Of a stretch of DNA of 64,000 nt, positions 32,530-45,119 are shown piece by piece (position 1 is the stretch's first letter; each line of letters begins with the position of its first letter). Under the pieces are notes generated by a model that was given only the letters and a program-made list of their open reading frames with translations, did not search any database and was not told the origin of the DNA. This stretch comes from Paraescarpia echinospica (lineage: Eukaryota > Annelida > Polychaeta > Sabellida > Siboglinidae), in contig CM034532.1 in the NCBI GenBank assembly GCA_020002185.1, forward strand, positions 32,755,320 to 32,819,319, given 5' to 3'. A program made the position numbers and the translations under genes.

Positions 32530-35490
32530 ATCATCGCAGGAATTGAATGTATATCTTTTCTTTCACTATTTCAGGAGTGTCGTTTATAATGTATGGCAAG
32601 TTATATTTAAGACATTGTTTTGCAAATTCATGTTTAGTTCTGGCAGTATGTATATTTTTATATTTCCGAGTGTCATGATGATGTATATTAACATTTGATG
32701 TAATCTGCCAGTTTAATAAGTAAACAGGTAGATTTTTGTGAGCGTATTTAAAGCAAAATTTTAATTCTTGTAATTTTAATTGATCTTTTTTTTAAACAAA
32801 TTAAGTTGTTTAAAACGTGGCTCTGTGTGACAATTGTATTCACTTGACGTTATTATTCGAACAACTTTTTTCTGAATTTTCATCAGTCTGTTTCCACATG
32901 CCATAATACATAATAGTTTATATGTGATAATATTAACGATTCATATAATATTTTTTTATTTCTAAAGGTAACACATGTTTTAGCCTATTTAACATGCCAA
33001 TCATTTTTGCACATTTATTATAAATTTATTCTATATGTCTTTTCCAATTTAAATTTGAATCCAGGGTTAACCCTAGGAAATAAAATTCATCCACGTTTTC
33101 AATATATGTATTATCTATTTTAAGTGTAAGGGGTTGTGTACCTTTATTGGGGACATGAAAAATCATATATTTAGATTTAGTTTTATTTAGTGATAGTTTA
33201 TTTATACTTAACCACTCAACAACTTTGGAGAGTTCACTGTTTATTAAAGATTCAATTGTATTATATTGTGTATTATTACTTAAACATGTCATAGTAGAAA
33301 ATAACGTGGTGTCATCTGCATACATTATAAACTTAAATATTTTACTAGCTTGTGAGAAGTCATTTATATGTATAATAAATAACAATGGCCAAAGGATTGA
33401 ACTTTGTGGGACACCAACTACTATTGGAAGAATTTGACTCTATTTCTTCAATTTCAATATACTGTTTCCGATTGTTTAAATATTTTTGAACAGAATGAGA
33501 GCTGCATCGTCAATGCCATAATATCGCAATTTATTTAATAAAATGGTGCAGTCAATTGTGTCAAAAGCTTTAGAAAGATCGAGAAATATGTTAATCGGAA
33601 CGTCACTTTTTATTTATTTTATTTGAGTTATAATTATATCTACTAATTGTAATGCAGCATATTCAGTTGAATGTTTAGGTCTAAAACCGTATTGATTGTC
33701 AAAAAGCAGACTGGTATCATTAAAATATGCTGATAACTGAGTAAAAATTATTTTCTCTATTACTTTAGCAATTGTTGGAAGTAGAGAAATGGGCCTATTT
33801 TTTTAAATAATGTTGGATCATCTTTCTTAAATATAGGAATTACTTTGGAAATTTTGAGTTTATCAGAAAAATTCCTGATTTATTAATAATGATTTAATTA
33901 TTGCGGGCTCAATTGTTTTTATTAATTTTGAAGAAATAACATCAAATCCACAACTGTTTTTAGAAGGAAGGCTTTGTATCGTTTTCTTTAGTATTTCTTC
34001 ATCAATAGTATGAAATCTAATTATCGCATCTATATGTTTATTTAAATAATAATTAAAGTTTTTACTGTCATACTATTTAATATAATTTGCAATAGTGTGA
34101 GCTATGTTTGTAAAAAAAAGTATTAAATTTATTAACAATAGTTTTTTATTTGTTAATTTTACATAATTTTGTATAAAAAGAATGTTGGGAATGTTTGTTG
34201 TGTTTTATTTTTTTTAGACAGAAAATCATTTATAGTTTTCCAAGTATTTCTTACATCATTTTTGTACCGATTAAAACATGATTCAAAATAAATTTGTTTT
34301 GCTGCACGAATGCTTTTCTTTAATATTCTATTATACGTTTTGAGGTTAATGCTAATTGTTTCATAGTTTGGTGAATTTGGGTTAATTAATTTTAATTGTT
34401 TATAAAGTTTATATCGGTACCTAATTGACTTGAGCAATCCCTGAGTAATTCATGGAGATTTGTTATGCGTATATTTATCAAATTTTACTAATTTGCTTGG
34501 CATGTGTTTATTTTTAGACCGTAGAATATCTTTATATATTATATCACAATTTAAATTTGGATCAGCATTTGGGATTTTATCAAGTTTATTGTAAATTTCA
34601 TCTGATTTAATTTAATGTCTAACGTTCTGCATTGCCTCTGTGCTTAATATATTTATGTCTACATATTTAGGATGAGGTTCTGTGTTTTGGTGATGTCTAC
34701 GATCATGAACTATGGTTGATAATCAGTGAATCGTTTAATTAATATCCCTGCCGTACTTTCTAATACAACTTGACCAAGTTTACAGAAAAAGTTGTCTATC
34801 AGGGTTCCGTGTGTTCTTGTAAATCTAGTGGGAAGAGTTATTTGGGGGTAAAGACTATGTGATGTTAAAGTATCAAAAACATTATTATAAATATCATTTT
34901 CATTTATTTTGAGTAAATTTATATTAGAATCTCCTGCAATACTTAGTTCATGTTTACTTTTTTCCAGTGATGCTACAGCTGATGAAAATTAATTTATAAA
35001 AGCATTTATCTCTTGATGTTGTGTTCTTGATGGTCTACATACGTTCCCAATGGTTAATGTTTTTGACACCACCATTTACATTAATACTCAATCCTTCCAA
35101 GTCTTCATATATATTAAGGTTCATAATTACTTCTGATTTATATTTATTATCAATATATATTACTAAACCTCCTTTACTGCTACAACTTTTACCTTGGGTT
35201 ATAGCATTATAACCATGCAACACAAATTGAGAGAAATCATCGCCTTCCGCTCTCCATGACTCTTGTAAACATACTACATTAAATTTTTAATGTATACGAT
35301 TTAGTTCTTCTCCAAATGCCTCTATTTCATTAAATTTTGAATTTAAGGATTGTATATTTGTGCTTAATATACTAAAACGGTCTTTGTTTTTCTTGGCGAA
35401 ATCATTAAACGTATTAAAATCATAATAAGACGAGCGACGTATTATTTGTAGTTCATTAATCTCAGTATCATTTATATCTAACATGTCACT
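32530..35490 (-). pseudogene. LINE (L2/Jockey-superfamily) with EN and RT, heavily decayed
   Basis: From the 5' side on the minus strand: EN start (35484, STNIQSLNSKFNEIEAF), LHGYNAITQGK..SKGGLVIYI (35223-35150), AGDSNINLLKIN and TLPTRFTRTHGTLID near 34780-34940, YRYKLYKQLKLI (34437-34160), motif A and motif B regions in several frames (33430-33620), then YADDTTLFSTM (33322-33290) and DEFYFLGLTLDSNLNWKRH (33095-33030), LMKIQKKVVRIIT (near 32870) and a C-terminal KHEFAKQCLKYNLP.IINDTPEIV ending with TGA near 32530. Many stops and frameshifts. Same family as the intronic fragment at 20218-21330; the FADD box itself is intact. Confidence 0.85.
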
Positions 35491-37019
35491 TAAACTGTTA
35501 TTTTGTATACCTCCTAAATATGACAGAAATAGTTCATCAAAGGTCGTTTGATTTACAGTTTTGCATGATATGGACGATACGTTTTATGAAATTGAGGTAG
35601 TTAAACCGATATACAATATGCAATATGTTGTGATAGATACATATGAACAATATATTTCCACTAACTTCCACATTTCGTGATATAATTATACACAATATTT
35701 TTACTAATGAGTGACTATGAATAGACACCATGTCATTCTGTACAGAAAGGCATTAGAGCAAAAAGAAAAGAAAATGCTAACATACATTTGGATCATTGAC
35801 TTCGCGAGAAGTTAATAAAAACGAGAAAAAAAAACAATATTTAATTTAGACGTACCTACACAATATTAACTTATCCCCAAGTTATCGGAAAATATACAAA
35901 TCTACTCTATTTATTGATATTGTACTCGTGTTATCTCAATTTTTATTTATACGTTAACAGCTTAATTGCAAAATACAAAAAGTACATAATATGATTATTA
36001 TAATATAATAGTGACTAGCATAGTCGGATACGTTGATAACATTGTATACGAAAGATGTAATAAATATTATTTCCACATAAACTAATAATAAACACCATAA
36101 TTATACTTGTCAACAACAACAACAAAAACTAAAGCAATATCGTTATGATGATACGGCGGCATAAATAAACCGGTTATTCGTATAAGCCAAAGGCTCTACA
36201 TCGGTCAAATTGTAATGCCGCGATAAGTGTGAAATAAATAATTATTATAGCAAACTCGTCTATTTCTTCAATGCTAAATATTACAATGTTATAATAATGG
36301 AAACAAAATATGATTAATAATTAAAAAAATAAAAATAAAGACAGCGTGAGTACATTGGTTCACAAAAAACTGTCGTACATATATATCCAGTATTACTGTA
36401 ACACAGTACACCTGTTCAAATAAAAGAAGAACATACTGTTATGATCATAAAGTGTCTTTGTCGTCCGACATTAACGCCGTGAAAAGGTGTGAAATAGGAC
36501 TACGCAGTGTAGCCACATAAGGCGTCAGACATTGTTCGCACCTCTGAAAGAGCTGGAGAGCTGTCACTGTTCAAGCTAGCAACTGGTGTAGAAGCCGCGA
36601 AACTATATATTCACTCCCAAATGATGGTTCTATGTGATGGAGTTATTAATATATGTGGAATTTTGATTTGACGGCTACTTCTAGATAGACAAAAACGTTT
36701 TAGAAGGGTTGAATGAGATCGGTAGTGATGTTATCCGCTACAATGTATCAGCGACATTTAGTGTTAAAAGCACAAATTAGCTGCAATGTCTTACTCCTGC
36801 CTATACTAAGCACTCCCGTGTCATTCGCATGAGAGTGCAACCTGTTGAGTTGGTTTCCATATAAATATATAAACAGTTATTTTAGATGCATCGTTTGCCC
36901 TATCTATGTACCGGCAAAAACGATCCCGGGACTCCCGCTAGTTCATTTATGTTCTAACACTGACTGTAGGTCATACAATGACGAATTATTTCCTGGCAAT
37001 TACATACCCCCGCTGCCAT
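35491..37019. other. AT-rich region without recognised features
   Basis: No coding sequence or repeat family was recognised; a (CAA)-rich run occurs near 36108-36128. Open frames here are short. Confidence 0.5.
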
Positions 37020-37026
37020 CTGGAAG

Positions 37027-37690
<664 letters not shown>

Positions 37691-38054
37691 GAGCGAACAT
37701 ATGACGAAGAGGTCAATTTAAAAATGAGAGATGTCGTTAGTAGTCATGGACATCGTCCACATATTTTTTCCTTGTGTTGGAGTACGACTGTACAGTCAAA
37801 TATACAATGCTGAAGTATGTCACTTGTGTAGAAATGGGTCAACGAAAATAGTAATTGCACCAGCGGACTCTTCTTCTTGTATCCAAAATAACATGTCCGA
37901 TTGGGTTAACCTACCGTTTTCAACCCACTGAATAAATATGCAAGGATTGTACCTATAATGTACGTTCCAGTTTGCATGTTTACCTGCACACTGTTCCAAT
38001 GTTGTTTTGGAATAAATACATGACAAAATAATCAGAAAGAATTGTCACAAATTT
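37691..38054. other. No recognised feature
   Basis: Spacer between the GT repeat and the CR1 copy. Two short overlapping frames on opposite strands have no recognisable content. Confidence 0.5.
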
Positions 38055-38800
38055 GTTGACCGTTATACTAGATTTAACCAGATTTAACAAGATTGCCACC
38101 CAGAGAATTAACTCTAGATGTTAGGTGGACAAGGAAGCCCTTTGGCTTATCAACTCTTGTATCATATTTTAAACATATTCACGCTACTAGCGCCCACACA
38201 ATCAGCAGATAATCTGCTCCATTAATTTACAGTCCTTTGTGAAAATGAGAACTTTCTTATATCTAACCTACACTGCTCCTTTGCTAAAGTAACTTCATGT
38301 CCTCTAGTCCTTCTATCTTTCTTAACTGAGAAAACATATTTATATCAATATTTGCATAACCATTCAATATTTAAACACTTCTATCTGATCTCCTCTCAAT
38401 ATCCTGGTCTCTAGTGTTGTTAAACCACATTCTTTTAGGCGTATTTCATTACTAAGATCCCTCAGTTTTTGTATCAATTTAGTTATTCTCCTCTGTACTC
38501 TTTCTAACATATCTATGTCCTTCTTGCTTTATGGCCTCCACGCTTGTATACAAATAGTTAGGCCTCATTTAGAAGATATTGTCCATCACATAATAGGTAT
38601 AACCGAATCATGGGCCACCACCGATATATCAGATGCCGGGACTGACAGGATAAATAATGTTTAGGAAAGATAGAATAGGAAGAAGGGCAGGTGGAGTTAT
38701 TTTATATATTAAAGAATCTATCCAGGCTTATAAAATAAAATTAGAAAGAGAAGCAGATTGCGAAGGAGATGTTTGGTGTAACATAGTTCATTACCAGAAA
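38055..38800 (-). mobile_element. CR1 LINE copy with internal inversion
   Basis: On the minus strand, 38550 to 38055 is the CR1 ORF2 C-terminus and 3' UTR, ending in AATCTTGTTAAATCTGG repeats; it matches 59419-59690, 55862-56037 and, in the other strand, 46080-46495. At about 38550-38580 orientation flips: the + strand then reads IVRPHLE-like sequence, HIIGITESWA, and FRKDRIGRRAGGVILYIKESIQAY (38657-38740), the CR1 endonuclease. Upstream element sequence inverted next to the 3' end is the classic product of twin priming. Stops interrupt both parts. Confidence 0.85.
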
Positions 38801-38894
38801 TACCGAGACAAACCAATTACGCATGCGTCACCGGTACACCCTTCCCGCGCGAGGCGGCGATATTAATTTGCATTACGCGTTTGAGACAAACGCG

Positions 38895-39990
38895 CATGGT
38901 ACGCGGGGAAAGCACCCCACCACATTTGCCGACCCCACATCTGATCCGTGGGTATCTTCTGCATGCACTGAAAAAATCATCAAAATCGGATAAATGTTTT
39001 TTGTTAACTTCCGATGCGTGAATGATTTGCTTTTGTTTGCAATGTAAAATGGCACCAAAAGGTCGAATATCTTAAAGAAATAGCACGTTCAAAAGCCTAT
39101 ATATGAAATGCTTGTGCAGACCGGTCACTTGCCGACCGCACACCTGATCCGAACGTATCTTTAGCCTATATTGTGAAAATATCGGAGAAATCGTTTTTGT
39201 TAACACCCTATATTTGAATGATTAGTCCTATGTTTGCGATGTAAGTGGCAACAAAAGATCGGATATCTAGGAAATGGCACGTTCAAAAGCCTATAAATAT
39301 ATTATATGACAAGCTGCCGCAGACTGGTCATTTGCCGACCCGGCATTCAATGTATAGATATCTGTGGCATATATACTGTGAAAATAATATAGTCTAAATC
39401 CGAAAACTGGTTAGGTTAACCTGCATGAATGATTAGTCCTATGTTGGTAGTGCAGGCTCTAAATAGCAGTAACCGATTAGATAACTTGGTTAATCACATT
39501 ATATTCCTGAAATAAAATTAGAGACCCTTTAAGGAGTAGGGCAATGTATTTTAGAAACTGTACACGTGATACAAATGACACAAAACCAGTATTTGTCAGA
39601 TAACACATGATCATTGTTTTATGTGATCTCACAATTACGGCATAAGAAACATTTACGTAAACTTTAGTAATAGGTACATGTATGTGAAATGCTAGAGCAG
39701 ACTGGTCATCTGTCGGCCCGGCATTCGATCCGTAGGTATCTTCGACATCTTCGGCATAAAATCAATGTGAAAATATCATCGTAATCGGAGAACATTTTTG
39801 TTAACATCCTATGCTTGAAGGATTAGTCCTATGTTGGTAGTGTTGACCCTAAATAGTAATAATATATTAGATAACTTCAGTAACCAGCATTTTCAAACGC
39901 CTATATGAAATGCTGGCATATATCGGTCAGTTGCCGACATGCACACTACTTGCCAGCACAATGTAGCACCAACATATGAAGTTTCAAGGC
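38895..39990 (+). repeat. Satellite-like tandem array, period about 200-220 bp
   Basis: Units begin near 38900, 39098, 39303, 39681 and 39902, each with TATATGAAATGC..G..CAGAC(C/T)GGTCA.TTGCCGACC, then GATCCG..GGTATCTT, TGTGAAAATATC, TTTTTGTTAAC and GAATGATTAGTCCTATGTT. The gap between units 3 and 4 holds about 170 bp of other sequence (39485-39660). No protein is encoded. Confidence 0.85.
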
Positions 39991-40469
39991 AATTGGAAAT
40001 AAAATGTTGGTTTCATGGTGGTCTGGAAGGTAGGTTGAAATTATTGTAAAGGTACGATATACGTTACTCATTCATACATTCCACAGGAGTCGGAGGGGGT
40101 TATGGGGGCTAAACCCACCAATATTTCGAGTGGATGGTTAAGCACCACCTACAGTACTTTGTGAATTTTAAAAAATCTCCACGCTTCGAAAGTAATGCCC
40201 GACAGCAACGGGTGCTGAAGTTCTGGCTCAGACCCCAATATACAACTCGTTCCGACTTCTATGCATTTACTTGCTGTTCTTCTACTAGAATAAATACGTT
40301 AACGGTTTGCTGTCCGTCAACTATCGTTTAATAGCCCGAAATGTTGTACGCAATTTGTATTTCAACCCAAGAAATATTCGAAATATCTGTCAACATTCAG
40401 ATAGATATAGTAAAACAATACTCGCTGTTGCCTCTCATTATCATTTATTGCAGTGCCAGACGTCCGTAC
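39991..40469. other. No recognised feature
   Basis: Spacer between the satellite array and the RTE element; a 65-residue frame at 40134-40331 is featureless. Confidence 0.45.
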
Positions 40470-42605
40470 CGTTGATGTGTTTGCTTCCTGCGGTCTTTAC
40501 ACACACGACATGATAGGTCTTGCTTTTTTGGTAATGAGCAACATCAAACTAGACGTCAAGGCTGAAAGGAAGAAGTTGGTAAACAAGAGACCACCGAGTG
40601 TAGATACCACACAAATCGGAAGAAAAACGATCGAATTCCAACTCGAACTGCGAAATCAATTCGAGACACTACAGGAACTAGACGACATCGACCCCATGAG
40701 CGAAAACATCACTGAGATGATCCAACTAAGTGCAACAAGTGTAGCCAAAACAATCAACAGGCATGTAGTGACGAGAATATCGTCAGCGACACGAGCACTA
40801 ATGAAGAAACGACGAGAAATGGTGGATAACGACGACCGTAAAAAAAAAATATATAGTACGCAGAAATATGCAAGACCATCAAAAAGAAAGCGAAGGAGGA
40901 CATCAGAAAGTACAAACAAGAGATCATACGAGAAACGATTATGTCACCAAAGAGCCTGAAGAAAGCAAGAAGAACGCAGGCACTAGGTCGAGACAGACTG
41001 ATTACACTTCTAGACAAGCAGGGTAGAGAAATACAAGACCAAAATATGCCCATGGAACAAATAGAGGAATTCTACACCGAGCTATATGACAGTGAACAGA
41101 GTACCATAATTCACACCGACCCGAAAGAGGTACCAGAGATAACACCATGGGAAATGGAAGCTGCACTAAGATATATTAAGAATGGAAAGACATCAGGCAA
41201 CGACCTTGTAAACATTTAAACATTAAAAGCAGGAGAAGATATCATTTCGAAGACACTGGCTAAGCTGTATTCTAAATGGTTATCAGAAAGATGAATACCC
41301 ACCGCTTGGAAGAACGCAAAAATTGTGATAATCTTCAAGAAAGGAAATAAGAAAGACTTAAAGAACTACAGACCGATATGTTTGTTATCAAACATCTACA
41401 AATTACTCACAAAGATACTAACGAATAGACTAGAGAAGACACTGGACGAAAACCAACCACGAGAGCAAGCAGGATTCAGAAGCAGGTATTCAACGACAAA
41501 CCACATACACGTCGTAAACCAACTGAAAGAGAAGTGCCGAGAATATAATATCCCGCTCTGCATCGCTTTCGTCGACTACGAGAACACTTTCGACTTGGTG
41601 CAAACTCAAGCAATACTGAACTCCCTTCAAGAACAGGGGATAGAAGATGTGTACATCGATCTCCTGAAAGACAGTCCACCTACACAAAAAAGAGCAACAA
41701 GATCAACATCAAGAGAGGAGTACGACAGAGTGGCACATATCGCCCTAGTTGTTCACGGCAACACTCGAAAGCATATTCCGAAGACTGACCTGGTAAACCA
41801 CAGGCTTGATGATAGACGGAGAATATATCAGCCATCTTCGCTTCGCCGATGACATACTCATACGCGCTACTACACCGCAAGAACTACAAAACATGCTGCA
41901 GGAGCTAGCTAATGAAAGTGAAAAACAAGGTCTCAAGATGAACATCTCGAAGACAAAAGTGATGCTAGAAAATGACACACCAATATATATCAACACGACG
42001 CAGCTAGGGAGCGTTGAAAGCTACGTCTATCTGGGACAGCGATAGAGTATCAGAGACAAAAACCAAGACAAGGAGATTCAAAGAAGGATCACCGCCGGCT
42101 GGACACCATTCGCCAAACACCGCGACATATTCTAGGGTAACTTTGGAACCTGCTTGAAGAGACAAACCTTCAACTCATGCGTACTTCTAGCGATGACATA
42201 CGGCGCGGAAACATGGGCACTCACCATCCAGGCAAAGAACAAGCTAGCAGCCGCACAAACAAAGATGGAAAGAAGTATGTTAAACATCACATATCGGGAG
42301 AGAAAAACAAACATCTGGGTAAGGCAGAAGACAAAGGCCATAGACGTGATACAACAAATCAGAAGACAGAAGTGGACCTGGACAGGGCACACCAGCAGAC
42401 TACGAGATAACCGATGGACATCGCGTATCACAATCTGGAGACCTAACGAAGGGAAACGATCTAGAGGAAGACCGGCGAGACGGTGGAGAGACGAACAAGA
42501 CGAGTAATGGAAGGGCACCATCTGGCAGAGGATAGCGCAAGACAGGCAGATTTGGAAACGACATGCCGAGGCCTTCGCCCAACCACGGGATACTGCGGCT
42601 GCACA

Positions 42606-42657
<52 letters not shown>
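40470..42657 (+). mobile_element. RTE-type LINE, 5' truncated, ending in (ATG)n
   Basis: The element enters in the endonuclease C-terminus (LVMSNIKLDVKAERKKL, 40532) and reads FQLELRNQFETLQEL, SLKKARRTQALGRDRLITLLDKQGREIQD, then RT: FKKGNKKDLKNYRPICLLSN, QAGFRSRYSTTNH, IAFVDYENTF (motif A, second residue changed), a collapsed motif B near 41695-41800, SHLRFADDILI (41831-41863), SYVYLGQR, TYGAETWAL and GRPARRWRDEQDE, finishing WKGTIWQRIAQDRQ. Stops and frameshifts occur at about 41217, 41293, 41700-41805, 42045, 42136 and 42507. The 3' end is (ATG)n at 42606-42655, the typical short-repeat terminus of RTE elements. Confidence 0.9.
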
Positions 42658-42659
<2 letters not shown>

Positions 42660-43250
42660 CTTTTTTCACGCAAAATTATGTTTTGACCTAAAACGGCACC
42701 AAAGATTAACAATTAATTTTTTTATCGGCGTGCCATTTATTCCGCTGGACATACGACCGATTATTCTGCAAAAATATATAATTTATTGAATAATAAATAA
42801 TTCCAAAATGATACATACGTTAGCAAGTTAATAGAGTCGATGTTGTACATTCACTTTCATTAAAAATAGTTAACAATAATTTTAAATTTACAAATCTGAT
42901 CGGTAGTGAAGTGATGCGCAATATCTAATATGTTGCTCATTTCTATTTCGGTAGTATTATTTAAACAGTAATTTGTCGTTTCGCAAGTAATAGGTTACTC
43001 CTAATTTGTTAACGTTTTCTGTTGATGTGCTACCCGTTCATATTCGTATCCTGAAAATAGCAAACGTACTGCCTCTCTATAAAACTAAACAAACGTTCAG
43101 CGTTCTAACTATTAGCTATTTTCAAAAGTACTTATTTTCTCTAAAATATTGGAAAGACAAGTGGAATTGGCTGTTAAATGTTATTAATAAACATAATATT
43201 CTCTACAAATATAAGGTTTTTTTGTTTTCGAAAAATAAATTCACTACGTT
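42658..43250. other. No recognised feature
   Basis: AT-rich spacer. A + frame at 43006-43368 runs into the downstream microsatellite and is not a gene. Confidence 0.5.
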
Positions 43251-43252
43251 TA

Positions 43253-43283
<31 letters not shown>

Positions 43284-43365
43284 GTGCGTGTGCGTGTGCG
43301 TGTGCGTGTGTGTGTTACATGCGTGCGCGTGCGCCTGTGCGCGCGCATGTGCGCGCGCATGTATG
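43251..43365 (+). repeat. (GTGTGC)n microsatellite
   Basis: Hexanucleotide GTGTGC units at about 43258-43310 pass into GCGC/GTGC-rich sequence. Confidence 0.95.
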
Positions 43366-43431
43366 TGATTTTTATTTGTGTGTACAGTGTATTGTAAAAT
43401 GTTACAAAAAATTTATTTGATATCTTATTTG

Positions 43432-43565
43432 ACTACTCGGATGGAACAGTACATGGTCACCCAGCTGGTGGGGTTACAATAATGAGAAATGATACAGAAA
43501 TAAAACGAACATATACCAAACCACTACATCTAAGTCTTGATGGTGTGGAAGTTAGACAGGGAATT
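43432..43565 (+). pseudogene. Possible LINE endonuclease scrap
   Basis: One + frame reads SDGTVHGHPAGGVTIMRNDTE and a Val-Glu-Val step; GGV(A/T)IM followed about 20 residues later by a beta-strand-like VEV pattern is reminiscent of LINE endonucleases. It ends at the CA repeat. Weak evidence. Confidence 0.3.
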
Positions 43566-43567
<2 letters not shown>

Positions 43568-43654
<87 letters not shown>

Positions 43655-43655
43655 A
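43568..43655. repeat. (CA)n microsatellite
   Basis: More than 80 bp of pure CA repeat. Confidence 0.97.
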
Positions 43656-44654
43656 ACAAACATACACACACATCTGATTATAGTTAGACGCTAGTGGAGT
43701 GATTTTTTGAAAACGAAGCTGATATTTGTAAAGAAAACGCAAAAAAATAGGGGTAACTTATTACGTACTAAATTGTACATGATTGTTTGTAATAATACTA
43801 TTCAACTAGAAAGGAGGTACTGGTTACATCTTGCACAAGGGTCAGATTTTTTTAATTTAAAGATGCATTGCACAATGAGCTATTTGCTGTCATATGTATA
43901 AGTTGGCATTTCATATGTTATTTGATAACTTGTATTTTTGCCAAAATTACCGGTGGCCACGTATTTTCAGCGGAATATGGCACGCGGATATACTTGTTAA
44001 TCTTTGATGCCGTTTTATCTTAAAATTGCATAGTACGTGAACAAGGTTACATGGAGTTGAGGAAAGTGATATATAGTTGATGATATTGTATGGGGCATGG
44101 TGATTCACTTAACAGTTTTATTTAATTTAAAATATGGGCGATCTCAGAATGCAACGTTTAATTCGAGTATGTTTTCCAAAATACTAATCTTTGCATTCAA
44201 ATATGCTATACTATTATTTAGTTTAAATTTTCAAGCACTTTCACATAATAGTACAATCTCAAATACTAGTTTTATATTATGTATTTCTGTTAAACATAAT
44301 AATTAATAAAGTAATTTCAGCGATTTGTTTTTCAAAATGCCACCAGTGCGACCGAATTGTCCCGCCGAAGCCACCAACTTTTGCCGCCTAGCCGAAGCGG
44401 TAAGGCAGCCGAAGTTTCCTAAGTACAAAAACCAGTGGCGCTGCAGTCGTATTTTGCTTTTCGTTCTGATGCAGTGAAAACGAACAACGGTTTGTTTTAT
44501 CGTTATTTCTAACATGTATTAGAAATACCGCGAATAGTAGATTTTATTCGTTTTTCGTACTTCAAATATGAAAACGAAAAACAAACATTGTTTGCGTTTA
44601 TTCTTTTTCGTTCGCCAATTTCAAAACAAAAAAGGTAAAGACAGTATATATACG
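43656..44654. other. No recognised feature
   Basis: AT-rich. The region 44500-44630 has repeated TCGTT/AACGA words (GTTTTTCGTACTT, AAACGAAAAACAAA), but no domain or RNA was recognised. Confidence 0.5.
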
Positions 44655-45115
44655 GACCCGTGTTGCAGCGTTTACACTGGCTACCAGTTCATTTGAGACC
44701 GACCTAAAAATTGCTCCTGTTTACGTATTGTGTGTGTTTTTATCATTCACCGACGAGGACATTTTATGTGCTTTCTTTAGAAAAAAATTATTTTGTTTTA
44801 TTAGTTTCGATTCTTAGCATAGTTATGGTAATTCTTCTTGTATAAATGAATGCATTTAAAGTAGTTTTTAAAAGTGTCTTGGAATATGTATTTATTAAAA
44901 AGTTTTTTAATGATCTCTCTATTTTAAGTTGTTTTAGTAACTATATTTAAGGTAATGTTATATTTTTACATGTTTATTTCTTAGTTAGCATTTCTTTTTA
45001 TGTAAAATACTATTATATATGTGTGTATGTATGTAAAGCGCCCAAGAGCAATTTTAATTGATCGGGCGCTTTGTAAGTATTTTTATTTATTCATTATTTA
45101 TTTATTTAACTTAAA
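44655..45115 (+). pseudogene. L2-like LINE 3' end
   Basis: The + strand reads PVLQRLHWLPVHLRPT, the HWLPV block found near the C-terminus of many L2/Rex1-type ORF2 proteins, followed by decayed sequence and a 3' terminus with a small stem-loop: AAGCGCCC (45037) pairs with GGGCGCTT (45063), then AT-rich TTTATTTATT units. Only the last few hundred bases of the element remain. Confidence 0.6.
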
Positions 45116-45119
45116 TTAG

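Noticed and set aside
32396..32698. 100-residue + frame
   Set aside because: The minus strand here is the LINE ORF2 C-terminus; the + frame is its shadow.
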